DNA of 64,000 nucleotides from Clostridia bacterium UC5.1-1D10 (GTDB lineage: Bacteria; Bacillota; Clostridia; Lachnospirales; Anaerotignaceae). The translations under genes and the position numbers were made by a program. Positions within the stretch are counted from its first letter, which is position 1, and the number at the start of each line of letters is the position of its first letter. The notes below the pieces were generated by a model. That model was given only the letters and a program-made list of their open reading frames with translations, was not told the origin of the DNA and searched no databases. The stretch is from NCBI GenBank assembly GCA_001304995.1, contig BBZU01000005.1, forward strand, positions 62,001 to 126,000. Direction: 5' to 3'. Below, piece after piece: positions 34,753-43,210 of the stretch.

Positions 34753-35685
34753 ATGTGGACATCGGAGCTTTTTGGTTTTACCTTTTTTCAGCTCTTTTAC
34801 TATTTTATGCTTTACAGCTTTCTGGGCTGGGCAATGGAATCAGCTTTTGTTTCCATTACCACAAAAGAATGGGTGAACCGTGGTTTTATCAATGGGCCTC
34901 TTTGCCCCATTTATGGCACAGGGGCGCTGCTCATTCTGGTTTTGCTCTCACCAGTGCAGGAAAATCTGCTGCTTCTGTTTTGCGGCGGTTTTCTGGTGGC
35001 AACGGTGGTGGAATACGCCATTGCGGTGCTGCTGGAAAAACTCTTTCATGCTTCCTGGTGGGATTACAGCAAGAAAAAGTTTAATATCAAAGGCCGTGTC
35101 TGCCTGGAACGCTCTGTGGAGTGGGGGCTTTTGACCGTGTTTGTCATGCGGCTCATTCAGCCGGCAGTGGCGGACTTTGTGGCAAAGATTCCTCTTGTTT
35201 TGGGTGAATGTGTGGGTACGGCGCTGATGATCTATCTTTTCGCGGATGCGGGCGTTACCGTACAGCAGATTCTGCATTTGAACGAAAAACTGGCTCATTT
35301 GAGCGAGGTGAGAGAAGAACTCCGTGCCAAACTGGAAAGCACAAAATTGTATACTGCCCGTCAGGAACTGGCAGAATATTTTGAAAATCATCCAACAGCA
35401 GAATTCCTGCGGGAGTGGAAAGCCCGTATGGATGAAACCTTTGGCGACATCGAACAGATGCAGCTGGAAGAAAGACTGCGTGGAGAATATATTTTCAACG
35501 AAATTCGGGAACGTCTGGAATATAAGGCACGTGCGCTGGAACAGGATACCATGGTACAGCGTCGTTTGATGAAGGCTTTCCCAGGACTACGTTCCAAACG
35601 TTTTGACAAGGAACTGCAGGAAATGCGTGCCCAGATGGAAGCGCACAAAAGAAAAAGAAAACAACAGAAAGGAGAAGGGAAATGA
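34753..35685 (+). CDS. Putative ABC-transporter permease-like membrane protein (CmpB family)
   Basis: The 310-residue protein has an N-terminal membrane part of about five helices (to residue 165) with the pattern FYYFMLYSFLGWAMESAF, NRGFINGPLCPIYGTGALL and WWDYSKKKFNIKGRVCL that defines the CmpB-like family. The C-terminal 140 residues are charged and helical, probably a cytoplasmic coiled coil. Despite the family name, no ATPase partner is present and function is unknown. It overlaps the next gene by four bases, linking it to a cell-wall enzyme. Confidence 0.82.
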   Translation: MWTSELFGFTFFQLFYYFMLYSFLGWAMESAFVSITTKEWVNRGFINGPLCPIYGTGALLILVLLSPVQENLLLLFCGGFLVATVVEYAIAVLLEKLFHASWWDYSKKKFNIKGRVCLERSVEWGLLTVFVMRLIQPAVADFVAKIPLVLGECVGTALMIYLFADAGVTVQQILHLNEKLAHLSEVREELRAKLESTKLYTARQELAEYFENHPTAEFLREWKARMDETFGDIEQMQLEERLRGEYIFNEIRERLEYKARALEQDTMVQRRLMKAFPGLRSKRFDKELQEMRAQMEAHKRKRKQQKGEGK

Positions 35686-37334
35686 AAAAGCGGTGGCATA
35701 AAGTCCTTGCTTTGACACTTGCAGCAGCCCTTTGTTTGGGGGCAGTTGGCTGCGGAAAAGACGAAGGTACGACTGAAGAACAACAGGTAACCACTGAAAC
35801 GGAAGGTACTGAAGGACAAGAAAATACAGAAAATCAGGAAAATAAAGAAGATGCGGCTGCCGATCAGGCAGAAGGCGAAGGAGAAAAGGCAGAAGGTGCA
35901 AAGGAACCGGAAACAGACGGAGCAACCACTGAAACAGAAGGCACTGCTGCTGCAACTCCTACGACACTGCAGGAAGTTTGGCTTCAGGCAGATGGCGCGC
36001 CTACCATTACAGCGGAGTCTGCACTGCTGATCGATCAGGAAAGCGGCACCATCCTTTATGAAAAAAATGCCAAAGAAAAAATCTATCCAGCCAGCGTAAC
36101 AAAAATCATCACAGCGCTGGTTGTTATGGATTATTTACAGCCTGATGAAATCATCACAGTTGGTACAGAAATCAACGAAGTGACACTGGATTCCAGTAAA
36201 GCTGGCCATGTGCTGAATGAAAAACTGACTGTGGAAAATGCCCTGAGAGGTCTGTTGATGCCTTCCGGCAATGACTCTGCCAACGTGTTGGCAGCGGCAA
36301 CAGCCAGAAAAGCGGAAAATGATCAGGATATGTCCTTTGCAAAATGCGAAGCGGTATTTACTGATCTGATGAACAAAAAAGCGGAAGAATTGGGTGCAGT
36401 CAACAGCCATTTCACCAATGCTCATGGCTATCATGATGAAAACCATTATTCCTGCGCTTATGATATGGCACTGTTTGCCATGGCGTTTATGCAGAACGAA
36501 ACACTGGCGGAAATTGTTTCCGAAAAGAGTTTCTCTGGTAATGGGGCAGACGGACAGTTTGCCGATGATCTCGAAGTGATCACACAGGATTACAACTGGG
36601 TGAGCCATAACTATCTGATTACCGATAATGAATATCAGTATGCTTATGCAACTGGTATCAAAACTGGTTTCACAGACGAAGCGGGAGAATGCCTGACAGC
36701 ATCTGCGGAAAAAGGTGATATGAAACTGATTTCCCTGCTGTTTAAAGGCAGCGATCCTGCGCGGTGGACAGAGAGTGCCAGCCTGCTGGAATATGGCTTC
36801 AACAACTATGCTCGTGTGGAACTGACAGCGGCAGGTGCGGCCATCGAAGAAGTGCCTTTGACCAAACATAATAAACTGCAGGGCGATACCGTTCCTCTGG
36901 TTTATCAGAATGCACTGGTAACCTATCTGCCTACAAATGCAGTGGACAGCGTGGAAACAACTGTTACCATCCTGGATGATTATAAAGTAGAAGAAAAAGA
37001 CGGTACTGTGAAAGTGAAAGCGCCTTTGACAAAAGGTGAAGAAATCGCCACAGTAACATATACCATCGACGGCAAAGAAGTGGCACAGATGCCTGCTTAT
37101 GCCGGAGCGGATATTGAAAAAGGCACCATCTTCAACAACATCTGGTATGGTCTGAAAACATTCTTCTCTCATCTGTTCTCTTTGAAAGGCCTGATTACCG
37201 TTGTTGTCATTGTTGTGATTCTGGCCATCATTTATCTGATTTTGAAGCGGATGCGTTATGGCGGTGGCTATCGTCGCAGAGGCGGTTATACACTGAAGAG
37301 TCCTTCTCGCCGCAGAGGCAGAAGACGCTGGTAA
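35682..37334 (+). CDS. D-alanyl-D-alanine carboxypeptidase (S11), lipoprotein with C-terminal anchor
   Basis: This penicillin-binding carboxypeptidase trims the terminal D-Ala from peptidoglycan stem peptides outside the cell. The three serine-peptidase motifs are present: SVTK near residue 138, SGN near 196 and KTG near 326. The N-terminus is a lipoprotein signal (LGAVGC, Cys24), followed by a Glu/Thr-rich linker of about 80 residues. A second, beta-rich domain follows, then a membrane helix near 503-522 and a basic tail full of arginine. Having both a lipid anchor and a C-terminal helix is unusual. The start overlaps the preceding gene by ATGA. Confidence 0.92.
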   Translation: MKKRWHKVLALTLAAALCLGAVGCGKDEGTTEEQQVTTETEGTEGQENTENQENKEDAAADQAEGEGEKAEGAKEPETDGATTETEGTAAATPTTLQEVWLQADGAPTITAESALLIDQESGTILYEKNAKEKIYPASVTKIITALVVMDYLQPDEIITVGTEINEVTLDSSKAGHVLNEKLTVENALRGLLMPSGNDSANVLAAATARKAENDQDMSFAKCEAVFTDLMNKKAEELGAVNSHFTNAHGYHDENHYSCAYDMALFAMAFMQNETLAEIVSEKSFSGNGADGQFADDLEVITQDYNWVSHNYLITDNEYQYAYATGIKTGFTDEAGECLTASAEKGDMKLISLLFKGSDPARWTESASLLEYGFNNYARVELTAAGAAIEEVPLTKHNKLQGDTVPLVYQNALVTYLPTNAVDSVETTVTILDDYKVEEKDGTVKVKAPLTKGEEIATVTYTIDGKEVAQMPAYAGADIEKGTIFNNIWYGLKTFFSHLFSLKGLITVVVIVVILAIIYLILKRMRYGGGYRRRGGYTLKSPSRRRGRRRW

Positions 37335-37366
37335 GCATTGAAAATCATATAAAAATAAAAAACACC

Positions 37367-37437
37367 GACAGCAAAGCAGCTTCCCCTTGAGAAAATATTG
37401 TTTCGTTCATTTCTTAAGGGGAGCTGAGATGGCTGTC
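37367..37437. other. Long imperfect hairpin in intergenic region
   Basis: GACAGC (37367-37372) pairs with GCTGTC (37432-37437), and inside it CAGCTTCCCCTTGAG pairs with CTTAAGGGGAGCTG with one bulge. The 71-base element has no T run and no known match; it could stabilise the upstream mRNA 3' end or be a remnant repeat. Confidence 0.55.
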
Positions 37438-37475
37438 TTTCGAAGAAAACATACCTAATAAAATTCCGGCAAAAT

Positions 37476-37519
37476 AAAAAAGCTGAAATCCTTTGTATGA
37501 TAAAGGTTTCAGCTTTTTT
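37476..37519. terminator. Bidirectional terminator
   Basis: Eighteen-base arms (37476-37493 region and 37502-37519, core AAGCTGAAA) have A and T runs on both sides, serving the carboxypeptidase gene and the convergent nucleoside phosphorylase gene. Confidence 0.85.
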
Positions 37520-37569
37520 GTTTTCTTATGAAGAAGCTCTGTGCTTCTGTTGGTGTTTTTTATTGAAAA

Positions 37570-38313
37570 TTATTTCCCTGTTTCCAGTTTGTAGAATGCT
37601 TCCAAAGCAGTGAGGATTTCATGACGTTCGCCTTCCATAGCTAGATTTTCGCCGTCTACATAAGAACCGATGCTTTCAGAGGTATCCTGTTCATAAGCAA
37701 CCACATTATTCAGAATAGAAGCAGTTTTTACACCACGGAGATGGCCAATGGTAAACAGTGCAGCAGTTTCCATATCGCAGCCCAATACACCCTGTTTTGA
37801 CCAGTAAGCGACGATGGCTTCTTCATCATCTGTATAAAAACTGTCATGACTGCGGGCAATGCCTACGTGGTATTGGAAATCCTGTTCTTTTGCCGCTTCC
37901 ATGCAGTACAACATCAGCTGTGCGTCGGGAACAGCGGGGAACATAGCATCGATATATGTTTTGGATGCACCGTCGTCACGAACTGCGCCATTAACGATAA
38001 TGATGTCACCCACTTTTACCTGAGGCTGTAAACTGCAGCAGCTGCCAATACGGATCATGGCTTCTACGCCGATGTTATGCAGTTCTTCCACAGCAATGCC
38101 TGCGGATGCGCCGCCAATGCCTGTGGAAATGGCAAGGATGGGAACGCCTTTGTATGTGCCGGAAAGACTGCGGTATTCCCGGTTGAATTTCAGTTCTGTC
38201 ACGTTTTCCAGAAAAGGTGCGATACGATCCAGACGAGCGGGATCGCCAGGCATCAGAGCGTATTTGATTTGTAGATCTTTACCCAGTTGGATATGGGGCT
38301 GTAAAGATTCCAT
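37570..38313 (-). CDS. udp: Uridine phosphorylase family protein
   Basis: The 247-residue protein is a PNP/UDP-family nucleoside phosphorylase that splits nucleosides with phosphate to base and (deoxy)ribose-1-phosphate. MPGDPARLDRIA binds phosphate and GCDMETAALFTIG binds the ribose and base. The overall layout suits uridine phosphorylase better than purine nucleoside phosphorylase, but substrate is inferred. ATG 38313 follows GGAGG. Its promoter is back to back with that of a transporter/kinase operon, which suggests linked nucleoside or pentose use. Confidence 0.86.
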   Translation of the reverse strand: MESLQPHIQLGKDLQIKYALMPGDPARLDRIAPFLENVTELKFNREYRSLSGTYKGVPILAISTGIGGASAGIAVEELHNIGVEAMIRIGSCCSLQPQVKVGDIIIVNGAVRDDGASKTYIDAMFPAVPDAQLMLYCMEAAKEQDFQYHVGIARSHDSFYTDDEEAIVAYWSKQGVLGCDMETAALFTIGHLRGVKTASILNNVVAYEQDTSESIGSYVDGENLAMEGERHEILTALEAFYKLETGK

Positions 38314-38340
38314 TGTGATTCCTCCTTTGTTTTTTCTTCT

Positions 38341-38369
38341 AATTTACATGATTTTTCGCAAAAATGCAA
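38341..38369 (-). promoter_or_regulatory. Promoter of uridine phosphorylase gene
   Basis: On the minus strand TTGCAT (38364-38369) and TAAATT (38341-38346) are 17 bases apart. Confidence 0.6.
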
Positions 38370-38386
38370 TGGATGGCATAAGGTGT

Positions 38387-38415
38387 TTGAAGTCTGACAG
38401 GGATTATGTTACAAT
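38387..38415 (+). promoter_or_regulatory. Promoter of the YdcZ-kinase-dehydrogenase operon
   Basis: TTGAAG (38387-38392) and TACAAT (38410-38415) are 17 bases apart, only 17 bases from the divergent promoter, so one regulator could control both. Confidence 0.65.
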
Positions 38416-38450
38416 GAAATGTAGCAAACTATTGGAAAGGGAGAAAAGAG

Positions 38451-38876
38451 ATGATTTATTTCCTGTTTTTAATTTTATCGGGGCTGCTGCAGGGCATGAT
38501 GATTTCCCTCAATGGACAGTTGGGGAATTATTACAGTATGTTCGGCATCAGTTTTTTTGTCCACGGAATCGCGGCAGTTCTTTTGATTTTGTATCTGAAA
38601 TGCAAAGAAAAGAAAAAAATCCGTTTTCGTGGCGTGCCTGCCTATGTGTATCTGGTGGGCTTCATGGGCATCGGTATGGTTACCAGCAGCAGTTGGTGTA
38701 CCCTTGCCATCGGTGCCACAGCTATGACAGGTCTTTCCGTCATTGGACAGATGATTTCTTCTGCAGTGGTGGATCATTATGGCTGGTTTGGCATTGAAAA
38801 ACAGAAGTTCAACTGGAAAGAACTGCCCGCCTATCTGCTGGTATTGGCAGGTGTTTGGCTGGTAACAACAGGCTGA
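38451..38876 (+). CDS. YdcZ/DUF606 half-size transporter subunit A
   Basis: The 141-residue protein has four to five membrane helices and the DUF606 pattern LLQGMMISLNGQLGNYYSMF and GMGIGMVTSSSWCTLAIGA-like centre, a half-size relative of drug/metabolite transporters. Such proteins often come in adjacent pairs that make one functional carrier. The next gene is a second DUF606 protein 14 bases downstream. ATG 38451 follows AAAGGGAGAAAAGAG. The cargo is unknown; the operon context (PfkB kinase, dehydrogenase) suggests a sugar or polyol. Confidence 0.85.
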   Translation: MIYFLFLILSGLLQGMMISLNGQLGNYYSMFGISFFVHGIAAVLLILYLKCKEKKKIRFRGVPAYVYLVGFMGIGMVTSSSWCTLAIGATAMTGLSVIGQMISSAVVDHYGWFGIEKQKFNWKELPAYLLVLAGVWLVTTG

Positions 38877-38890
38877 GGAGGAAAACAGAA

Positions 38891-39355
38891 ATGATATTTT
38901 ATATAACTGCCGTAGCCAATGGTTTTTTGAATACGGTCAATAAAATGGTAAATGTAAAAGCAGGGGAATGTTTGGGGACTGCCAATGGCGCTCTCATCAA
39001 TTATGTGGAAGCGACAATCCTTTCTTTGTGCTTGATTTTTGTAACAGGCAATGGGGCGGAAATGAATTTTTCTCATATTGCGGAAGTACCGCCGCTGTTT
39101 TATCTGGGCAGCATTTGTGGTTTGGTTGCTATGATTTTCCTGATTCTGGGCACCAGCCATACTGGCGCTATGGCTTCTACCATTTTAGCGCTGCTGGGAC
39201 AGCTTGGCATGTCTGTGGCGCTGGATTATGTATTTTTCCAGACATTCAGCTGGAAACGAATTTTAGGCATCTTTTTGATTACTGCCGGCATCGCTTGGCG
39301 GGAATACATTAAAATACAGGACAGAAGAAAACAGATAAAGGGGGATGCAGCTTGA
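38891..39355 (+). CDS. YdcZ/DUF606 half-size transporter subunit B
   Basis: This second DUF606 protein has 154 residues and about five helices (VANGFLNTVNKMVNVKAGEC, then LGTSHTGAMASTILALLGQL). It is the likely partner of the preceding gene product. ATG 38891 lies nine bases after AGGAGG; the frame is open upstream but that part overlaps the previous gene. The kinase gene start overlaps its stop, so translation is coupled. Confidence 0.84.
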   Translation: MIFYITAVANGFLNTVNKMVNVKAGECLGTANGALINYVEATILSLCLIFVTGNGAEMNFSHIAEVPPLFYLGSICGLVAMIFLILGTSHTGAMASTILALLGQLGMSVALDYVFFQTFSWKRILGIFLITAGIAWREYIKIQDRRKQIKGDAA

Positions 39356-40272
39356 AGATTTGCAATTTTGGTTCCATGAATTTGGATCATGTATATCAGG
39401 TGGATATGTTTTTACAGCCGGGAGAAACAAAGTCCTCCCGTTCCTTGTTTACAAACTGCGGCGGCAAAGGTTTAAATCAGTCCATTGCGGCGGCAAAAGC
39501 AGGCAATCAGGTGGTACATGCAGGTGTCATTGGCTCCGGTGGCGAAATGCTGGAAGAGGTACTGGCGAAAAATGGTGTGGATGTGAGTCTCCTTTCTCAT
39601 GTGGATGCACCCAGCGGTCATGCTATCATTCAGGTGGATGACGCTGGTCAGAACTGCATCCTGTTGTTTGGCGGCACAAACCAGATGCTGACAGAAGCTT
39701 ATATTACAGAAGTGCTGGATAAAATGGACGCGGATACACTGGTTTTGCTTCAGAATGAAACCAATTTGGTGGGCTTTATCATGGAAGAAGCTCACAAAAG
39801 AGGTATGAAAACCGCTTTGAACGCTGCTCCTATGGATGAAAAAGTGCTGTCTTATCCTTTGGAACTGCTGGATTGGCTCATTGTCAATGAAGTAGAAGGC
39901 AAACAAATTGCGAACTGCCAGACAGATGATGAAATTCTGCCGGTACTGCGGGAAAAATATCCTAACTGCGGCATTTTGCTCACATTAGGCAGTAGAGGTG
40001 CCATTTGTGATTACGCAGGGGAAACGTATCAGATCGGCTGCTTCAAAGTGCCTGTGGTAGATACCACTGCGGCAGGGGATACCTTTACAGGATATTTCCT
40101 GTATGGCATGGGAAATGGTCTGGGCGTTGCGGATAGTCTGTTGCTGGCAACCACAGCAAGTGCCATGGCCATTGGCAAGAAAGGCGCTGCGGATTCTGTA
40201 CCTCTTTATGAAGAAGTGGCAGAAAATATGAAAAATCAGGTATTTGGTACATTGAAAGCACAGAAAAAATAA
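39352..40272 (+). CDS. PfkB-family sugar kinase, ribokinase-like
   Basis: The 306-residue enzyme phosphorylates a sugar or nucleoside with ATP. The PfkB signatures are NCGGKGLNQSIAAAKAGN near the N-terminus and DTTAAGDTFTGYFLYGM near the C-terminus, whose aspartate is the catalytic base. Ribokinase is the nearest type. The start is TTG 39352, eight bases after AAGGGGG and overlapping the previous stop. Together with two transporter halves, a flavoprotein and a dehydrogenase it forms one operon, so it probably acts on the imported sugar. Confidence 0.88.
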   Translation: MKICNFGSMNLDHVYQVDMFLQPGETKSSRSLFTNCGGKGLNQSIAAAKAGNQVVHAGVIGSGGEMLEEVLAKNGVDVSLLSHVDAPSGHAIIQVDDAGQNCILLFGGTNQMLTEAYITEVLDKMDADTLVLLQNETNLVGFIMEEAHKRGMKTALNAAPMDEKVLSYPLELLDWLIVNEVEGKQIANCQTDDEILPVLREKYPNCGILLTLGSRGAICDYAGETYQIGCFKVPVVDTTAAGDTFTGYFLYGMGNGLGVADSLLLATTASAMAIGKKGAADSVPLYEEVAENMKNQVFGTLKAQKK

Positions 40273-40296
40273 AATTGGATTAAAGGAGGAAGCGAA

Positions 40297-40887
40297 ATGA
40301 AAAAGGTATTGTTTGTAAACTGCTGCATCCGCAGAGAAGGTTCCAGAACGCAGAAATTGGCAGATCATTTTCTGGAAGGTCTGCGGAAAAAAGAAGGCTA
40401 TGAAATTGAAGAGCTTTGCCTGATGGATGAGTCTTTGTCTTATTTTACAGATGGATTTTTTGAACAGCGGGAACGTCTGCTGGCAGATAAGCAGTTCGAC
40501 CATCCACGGTTCCGTTATGCCCATCAGTTTGCGGAAGCGGACAAGATTGTCATTGCTGCACCTTTTTGGGATTTGAGCTTTCCTGCTTTATTGAAAGTAT
40601 ATATTGAAAACCTTTGTGTGGAAGGCATTACATTCGGCTGCAACGAAACAGGCTGCTTTGGTACCTGCAAAGCGGATCAGCTCATTTATCTGACCACCAG
40701 AGGTGGATTCTATAACGACAATCCCATGGAAATGGGTTCCCGTTATATCTGGGCAATGTGCGATTTCTTCGGTATTCCCCGTTATGACTGCGTTGCAGGG
40801 GATGGACTGGATACAGGCGTGCGCCCTGTGGAAGAAATTCTGGAAGATGCCAAGAAGGAAATTGACCGTTTGCTCGCTGAGTTTTAA
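40297..40887 (+). CDS. Flavodoxin-fold NAD(P)H oxidoreductase
   Basis: The 196-residue protein has the fold of NAD(P)H:quinone reductases and azoreductases: MKKVLFVNCCIRREGSRTQK with an FMN phosphate loop, then IVIAAPFWDLSFPALLKVYI and YLTTRGGFY, which bind FMN and form the dimer. It should reduce quinones, azo or nitro compounds with NAD(P)H, but the physiological substrate is unknown. ATG 40297 follows AAAGGAGG, 24 bases after the kinase gene. Confidence 0.86.
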   Translation: MKKVLFVNCCIRREGSRTQKLADHFLEGLRKKEGYEIEELCLMDESLSYFTDGFFEQRERLLADKQFDHPRFRYAHQFAEADKIVIAAPFWDLSFPALLKVYIENLCVEGITFGCNETGCFGTCKADQLIYLTTRGGFYNDNPMEMGSRYIWAMCDFFGIPRYDCVAGDGLDTGVRPVEEILEDAKKEIDRLLAEF

Positions 40888-40907
40888 GAGAAAAGAGGAA
40901 AAATACC

Positions 40908-41966
40908 ATGGAAAAAACAATGAAAGCAGTTGTATACAAAGGAAAAGGACAGGTTGTGCTGGAAGACAGACCCATTCCTGTCATTCAGGACCCCAGAGAT
41001 GCCATTGTAAGAGTGACACGCTCCACAATCTGTTCCAGTGACTTACATATCAAACATGGCACTGTACCCCGTGCAAAAGAAAATACCGTTCTGGGTCATG
41101 AATTTGTAGGGGAAGTTGTGGAAGTAGGCAGCGCTGTGAAGAAATTCAAAGCAGGCGACCGTGTTTCCGTGAATGTGGAAACTTTCTGCGGTGAATGTTT
41201 CTTCTGCAAAAGAGGCTATGTGAATAACTGTGTGGAAGGCGGCTGGGAACTGGGCTGCCGCATTGACGGCTGTCAGGCGGAATATGTTCGTGTACCCATT
41301 GCCGATAACGGCATGACACCCATTCCCGATGATGTTTCTGATGAAGCGGCATTGTTCAACGGCGATATTCTGGCAACAGGCTATTGGGCTGCCAGCATCG
41401 GCGAAATTAAACCTGCGGATACTGTTGTGGTACTGGGCGCAGGCCCCACAGGTCTTTGTACCCTTATGAGTATCCGTCTTTACAGCCCTGCGAAAGTTAT
41501 CGTTGTAGACGTGAGCGAAGAAAGAATGGCACTGGCAAAAGAACAGGGCTTGGCGGATATTTGTTTGAACCCCACAAAAGTGGATGTGGAAGAGGAAATC
41601 CTTCGCCTGACAGATGGCAGAGGCGCTGACCGCGTCTTTGAAGTGGCTGGCGGCGAAAATACTTTCCAGCTGGCATGGAAAGTGGCAAGACCCAACGCCA
41701 TTGTGGTTCTGGTTGCCCTCTACGCAAAAGAACAGGCATTGCCTCTGCATTTGATGTACGGCAAAAACCTGACATTCAAAACAGGTGGTGTGGATGCGAA
41801 CTGCTGTGAAGACATCATGAAAATGATTCAGTGCGGTAAAATCGACACATCCTGCCTGATTACTCATCGTGCGCCTTTGAATGACGTTATGGAAGGCTAT
41901 CGGGTATTCGAAAATAAACTGGATGGCTGCATTAAATGGGTCATCACACCTTATGAAAGAGATTGA
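40908..41966 (+). CDS. Zinc-dependent alcohol/polyol dehydrogenase (MDR family)
   Basis: The 352-residue medium-chain dehydrogenase oxidises an alcohol or polyol with NAD(P). Catalytic zinc ligands are Cys42 in TICSSDLH and the GHE motif (LGHEFVGEV); the structural zinc loop is FCGECFFCKRGYVNNC; the Rossmann motif is GAGPTG. The sequence resembles secondary-alcohol and sorbitol/threonine dehydrogenase relatives. ATG 40908 follows AGAGGAAA. It is the last gene of the operon that begins with the DUF606 pair and ends at a terminator. Confidence 0.92.
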   Translation: MEKTMKAVVYKGKGQVVLEDRPIPVIQDPRDAIVRVTRSTICSSDLHIKHGTVPRAKENTVLGHEFVGEVVEVGSAVKKFKAGDRVSVNVETFCGECFFCKRGYVNNCVEGGWELGCRIDGCQAEYVRVPIADNGMTPIPDDVSDEAALFNGDILATGYWAASIGEIKPADTVVVLGAGPTGLCTLMSIRLYSPAKVIVVDVSEERMALAKEQGLADICLNPTKVDVEEEILRLTDGRGADRVFEVAGGENTFQLAWKVARPNAIVVLVALYAKEQALPLHLMYGKNLTFKTGGVDANCCEDIMKMIQCGKIDTSCLITHRAPLNDVMEGYRVFENKLDGCIKWVITPYERD

Positions 41967-42007
41967 TAAATAAAAACGGTATGTCTTTCGGGGCATTTCC
42001 AGAAACA

Positions 42008-42038
42008 GAAAGCCCGTGTATGCGGGCTTTTCTTTTTT
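42008..42038 (+). terminator. Intrinsic terminator of the dehydrogenase operon
   Basis: AAAGCCCG (42009-42016) pairs with CGGGCTTT (42023-42030), followed by TTCTTTTTT. Confidence 0.8.
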
Positions 42039-42070
42039 GAAGAAATTTCAAGAGAAAGGAGAAATGACAA

Positions 42071-43210
42071 ATGAAATTGTTTCATTTAAGTGACCTGCAT
42101 TTGGGCAAACGTGTCTATGCCTTTTCCATGCTGCAGGATCAGCGGTATGTGTTGGAGCAGGTCTGCGCTTTGGCAGAAAAGCATCAGCCAGATGGTATTT
42201 TGCTCAGCGGCGATTTGTACGATAAACCCATTCCGCCTGTGGAAGCTGTACAGCTTTTAGACGAATTTTTGACCAAAATGCAGCAGATGGGCATTGCGGT
42301 TTGTGCCATCTCCGGCAACCACGATTCCGCCGGACGTGTGGACTTTGGCAGCCGTATTTTGCAGCAGCAGAATCTGCATATTTGCGGTGCTTTTGACGGC
42401 AAGCTGTATCATGTGTCCAAGGAGGATGCTTTTGGGGAAATCCATTTTTACTTGCTTCCTTTTCTGAAACCTGCCACTGTTTCTGCTTTTCGGGAGGGCG
42501 GCGAAAGCCTGACTTATGCCGAGGCAGTCAAATGGGCTTTGGAAACAATGGATATTGATACCACAAAGCGCAATGTGCTTTTGGCACACCAGTTTGTTAC
42601 GTGGAAAGGAACGGCAGAAGAAAGCGACTCGGAAACAAAGACACTGGGCGGCGTAGATGAAATGGATGCCAGTCTGTTCTTTGACTTTGACTATGTGGCT
42701 TTGGGACATCTCCATAGCCCACAGCGCATTGGGAGAGATACCATCCGCTATGGCGGTTCACCCTTGAAATATTCCTTTTCGGAACTGCGCCAGAAAAAAG
42801 GCGTGACCCTTGTGGAAATACAGGAAAAAGGGAATATCACCACAGAATTTCTTCCTTTGGAACCGCTGCATCCTTTGCGTGAGATCAAAGGGACATTGGC
42901 TGATCTTTTGGAAGCGGCAGAAGAAGCAGGAGGCTCCGAAGATTATGTGCGGGCGATTTTGACAGATGAAGGGGCAGTCTATGACCCTGTGGGACGACTG
43001 CGGGTATATTATCCCAATTTGATGACACTGGAAATGGCACAGCGTGGAGAAAGACAGGAGGACTTTTCTTTGCGGTTGGATCAGGAACAGCTTTCCGGGC
43101 CTGCGCTCTTTGCTGGTTTCTTTGAAAAGCAGAATGACCGGGAAATGAGTGAGGCGCAAAAAGCCCTTGTGGAAAAAATCTGGCAGGATTTGGGAGGTGT
43201 TGAAGAATGA
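42071..43210 (+). CDS. sbcD: Exonuclease SbcD (Mre11-type)
   Basis: SbcD is the nuclease half of SbcCD, which cuts DNA hairpins and protein-blocked ends. The calcineurin-type phosphoesterase motifs appear in order: DLHLG, GDLYD, GNHDS, LLAHQF and GHLH, which hold two manganese ions. The 379 residues include the C-terminal cap that contacts SbcC. ATG 42071 follows AAAGGAG. The stop overlaps the sbcC start by four bases. Confidence 0.96.
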   Translation: MKLFHLSDLHLGKRVYAFSMLQDQRYVLEQVCALAEKHQPDGILLSGDLYDKPIPPVEAVQLLDEFLTKMQQMGIAVCAISGNHDSAGRVDFGSRILQQQNLHICGAFDGKLYHVSKEDAFGEIHFYLLPFLKPATVSAFREGGESLTYAEAVKWALETMDIDTTKRNVLLAHQFVTWKGTAEESDSETKTLGGVDEMDASLFFDFDYVALGHLHSPQRIGRDTIRYGGSPLKYSFSELRQKKGVTLVEIQEKGNITTEFLPLEPLHPLREIKGTLADLLEAAEEAGGSEDYVRAILTDEGAVYDPVGRLRVYYPNLMTLEMAQRGERQEDFSLRLDQEQLSGPALFAGFFEKQNDREMSEAQKALVEKIWQDLGGVEE

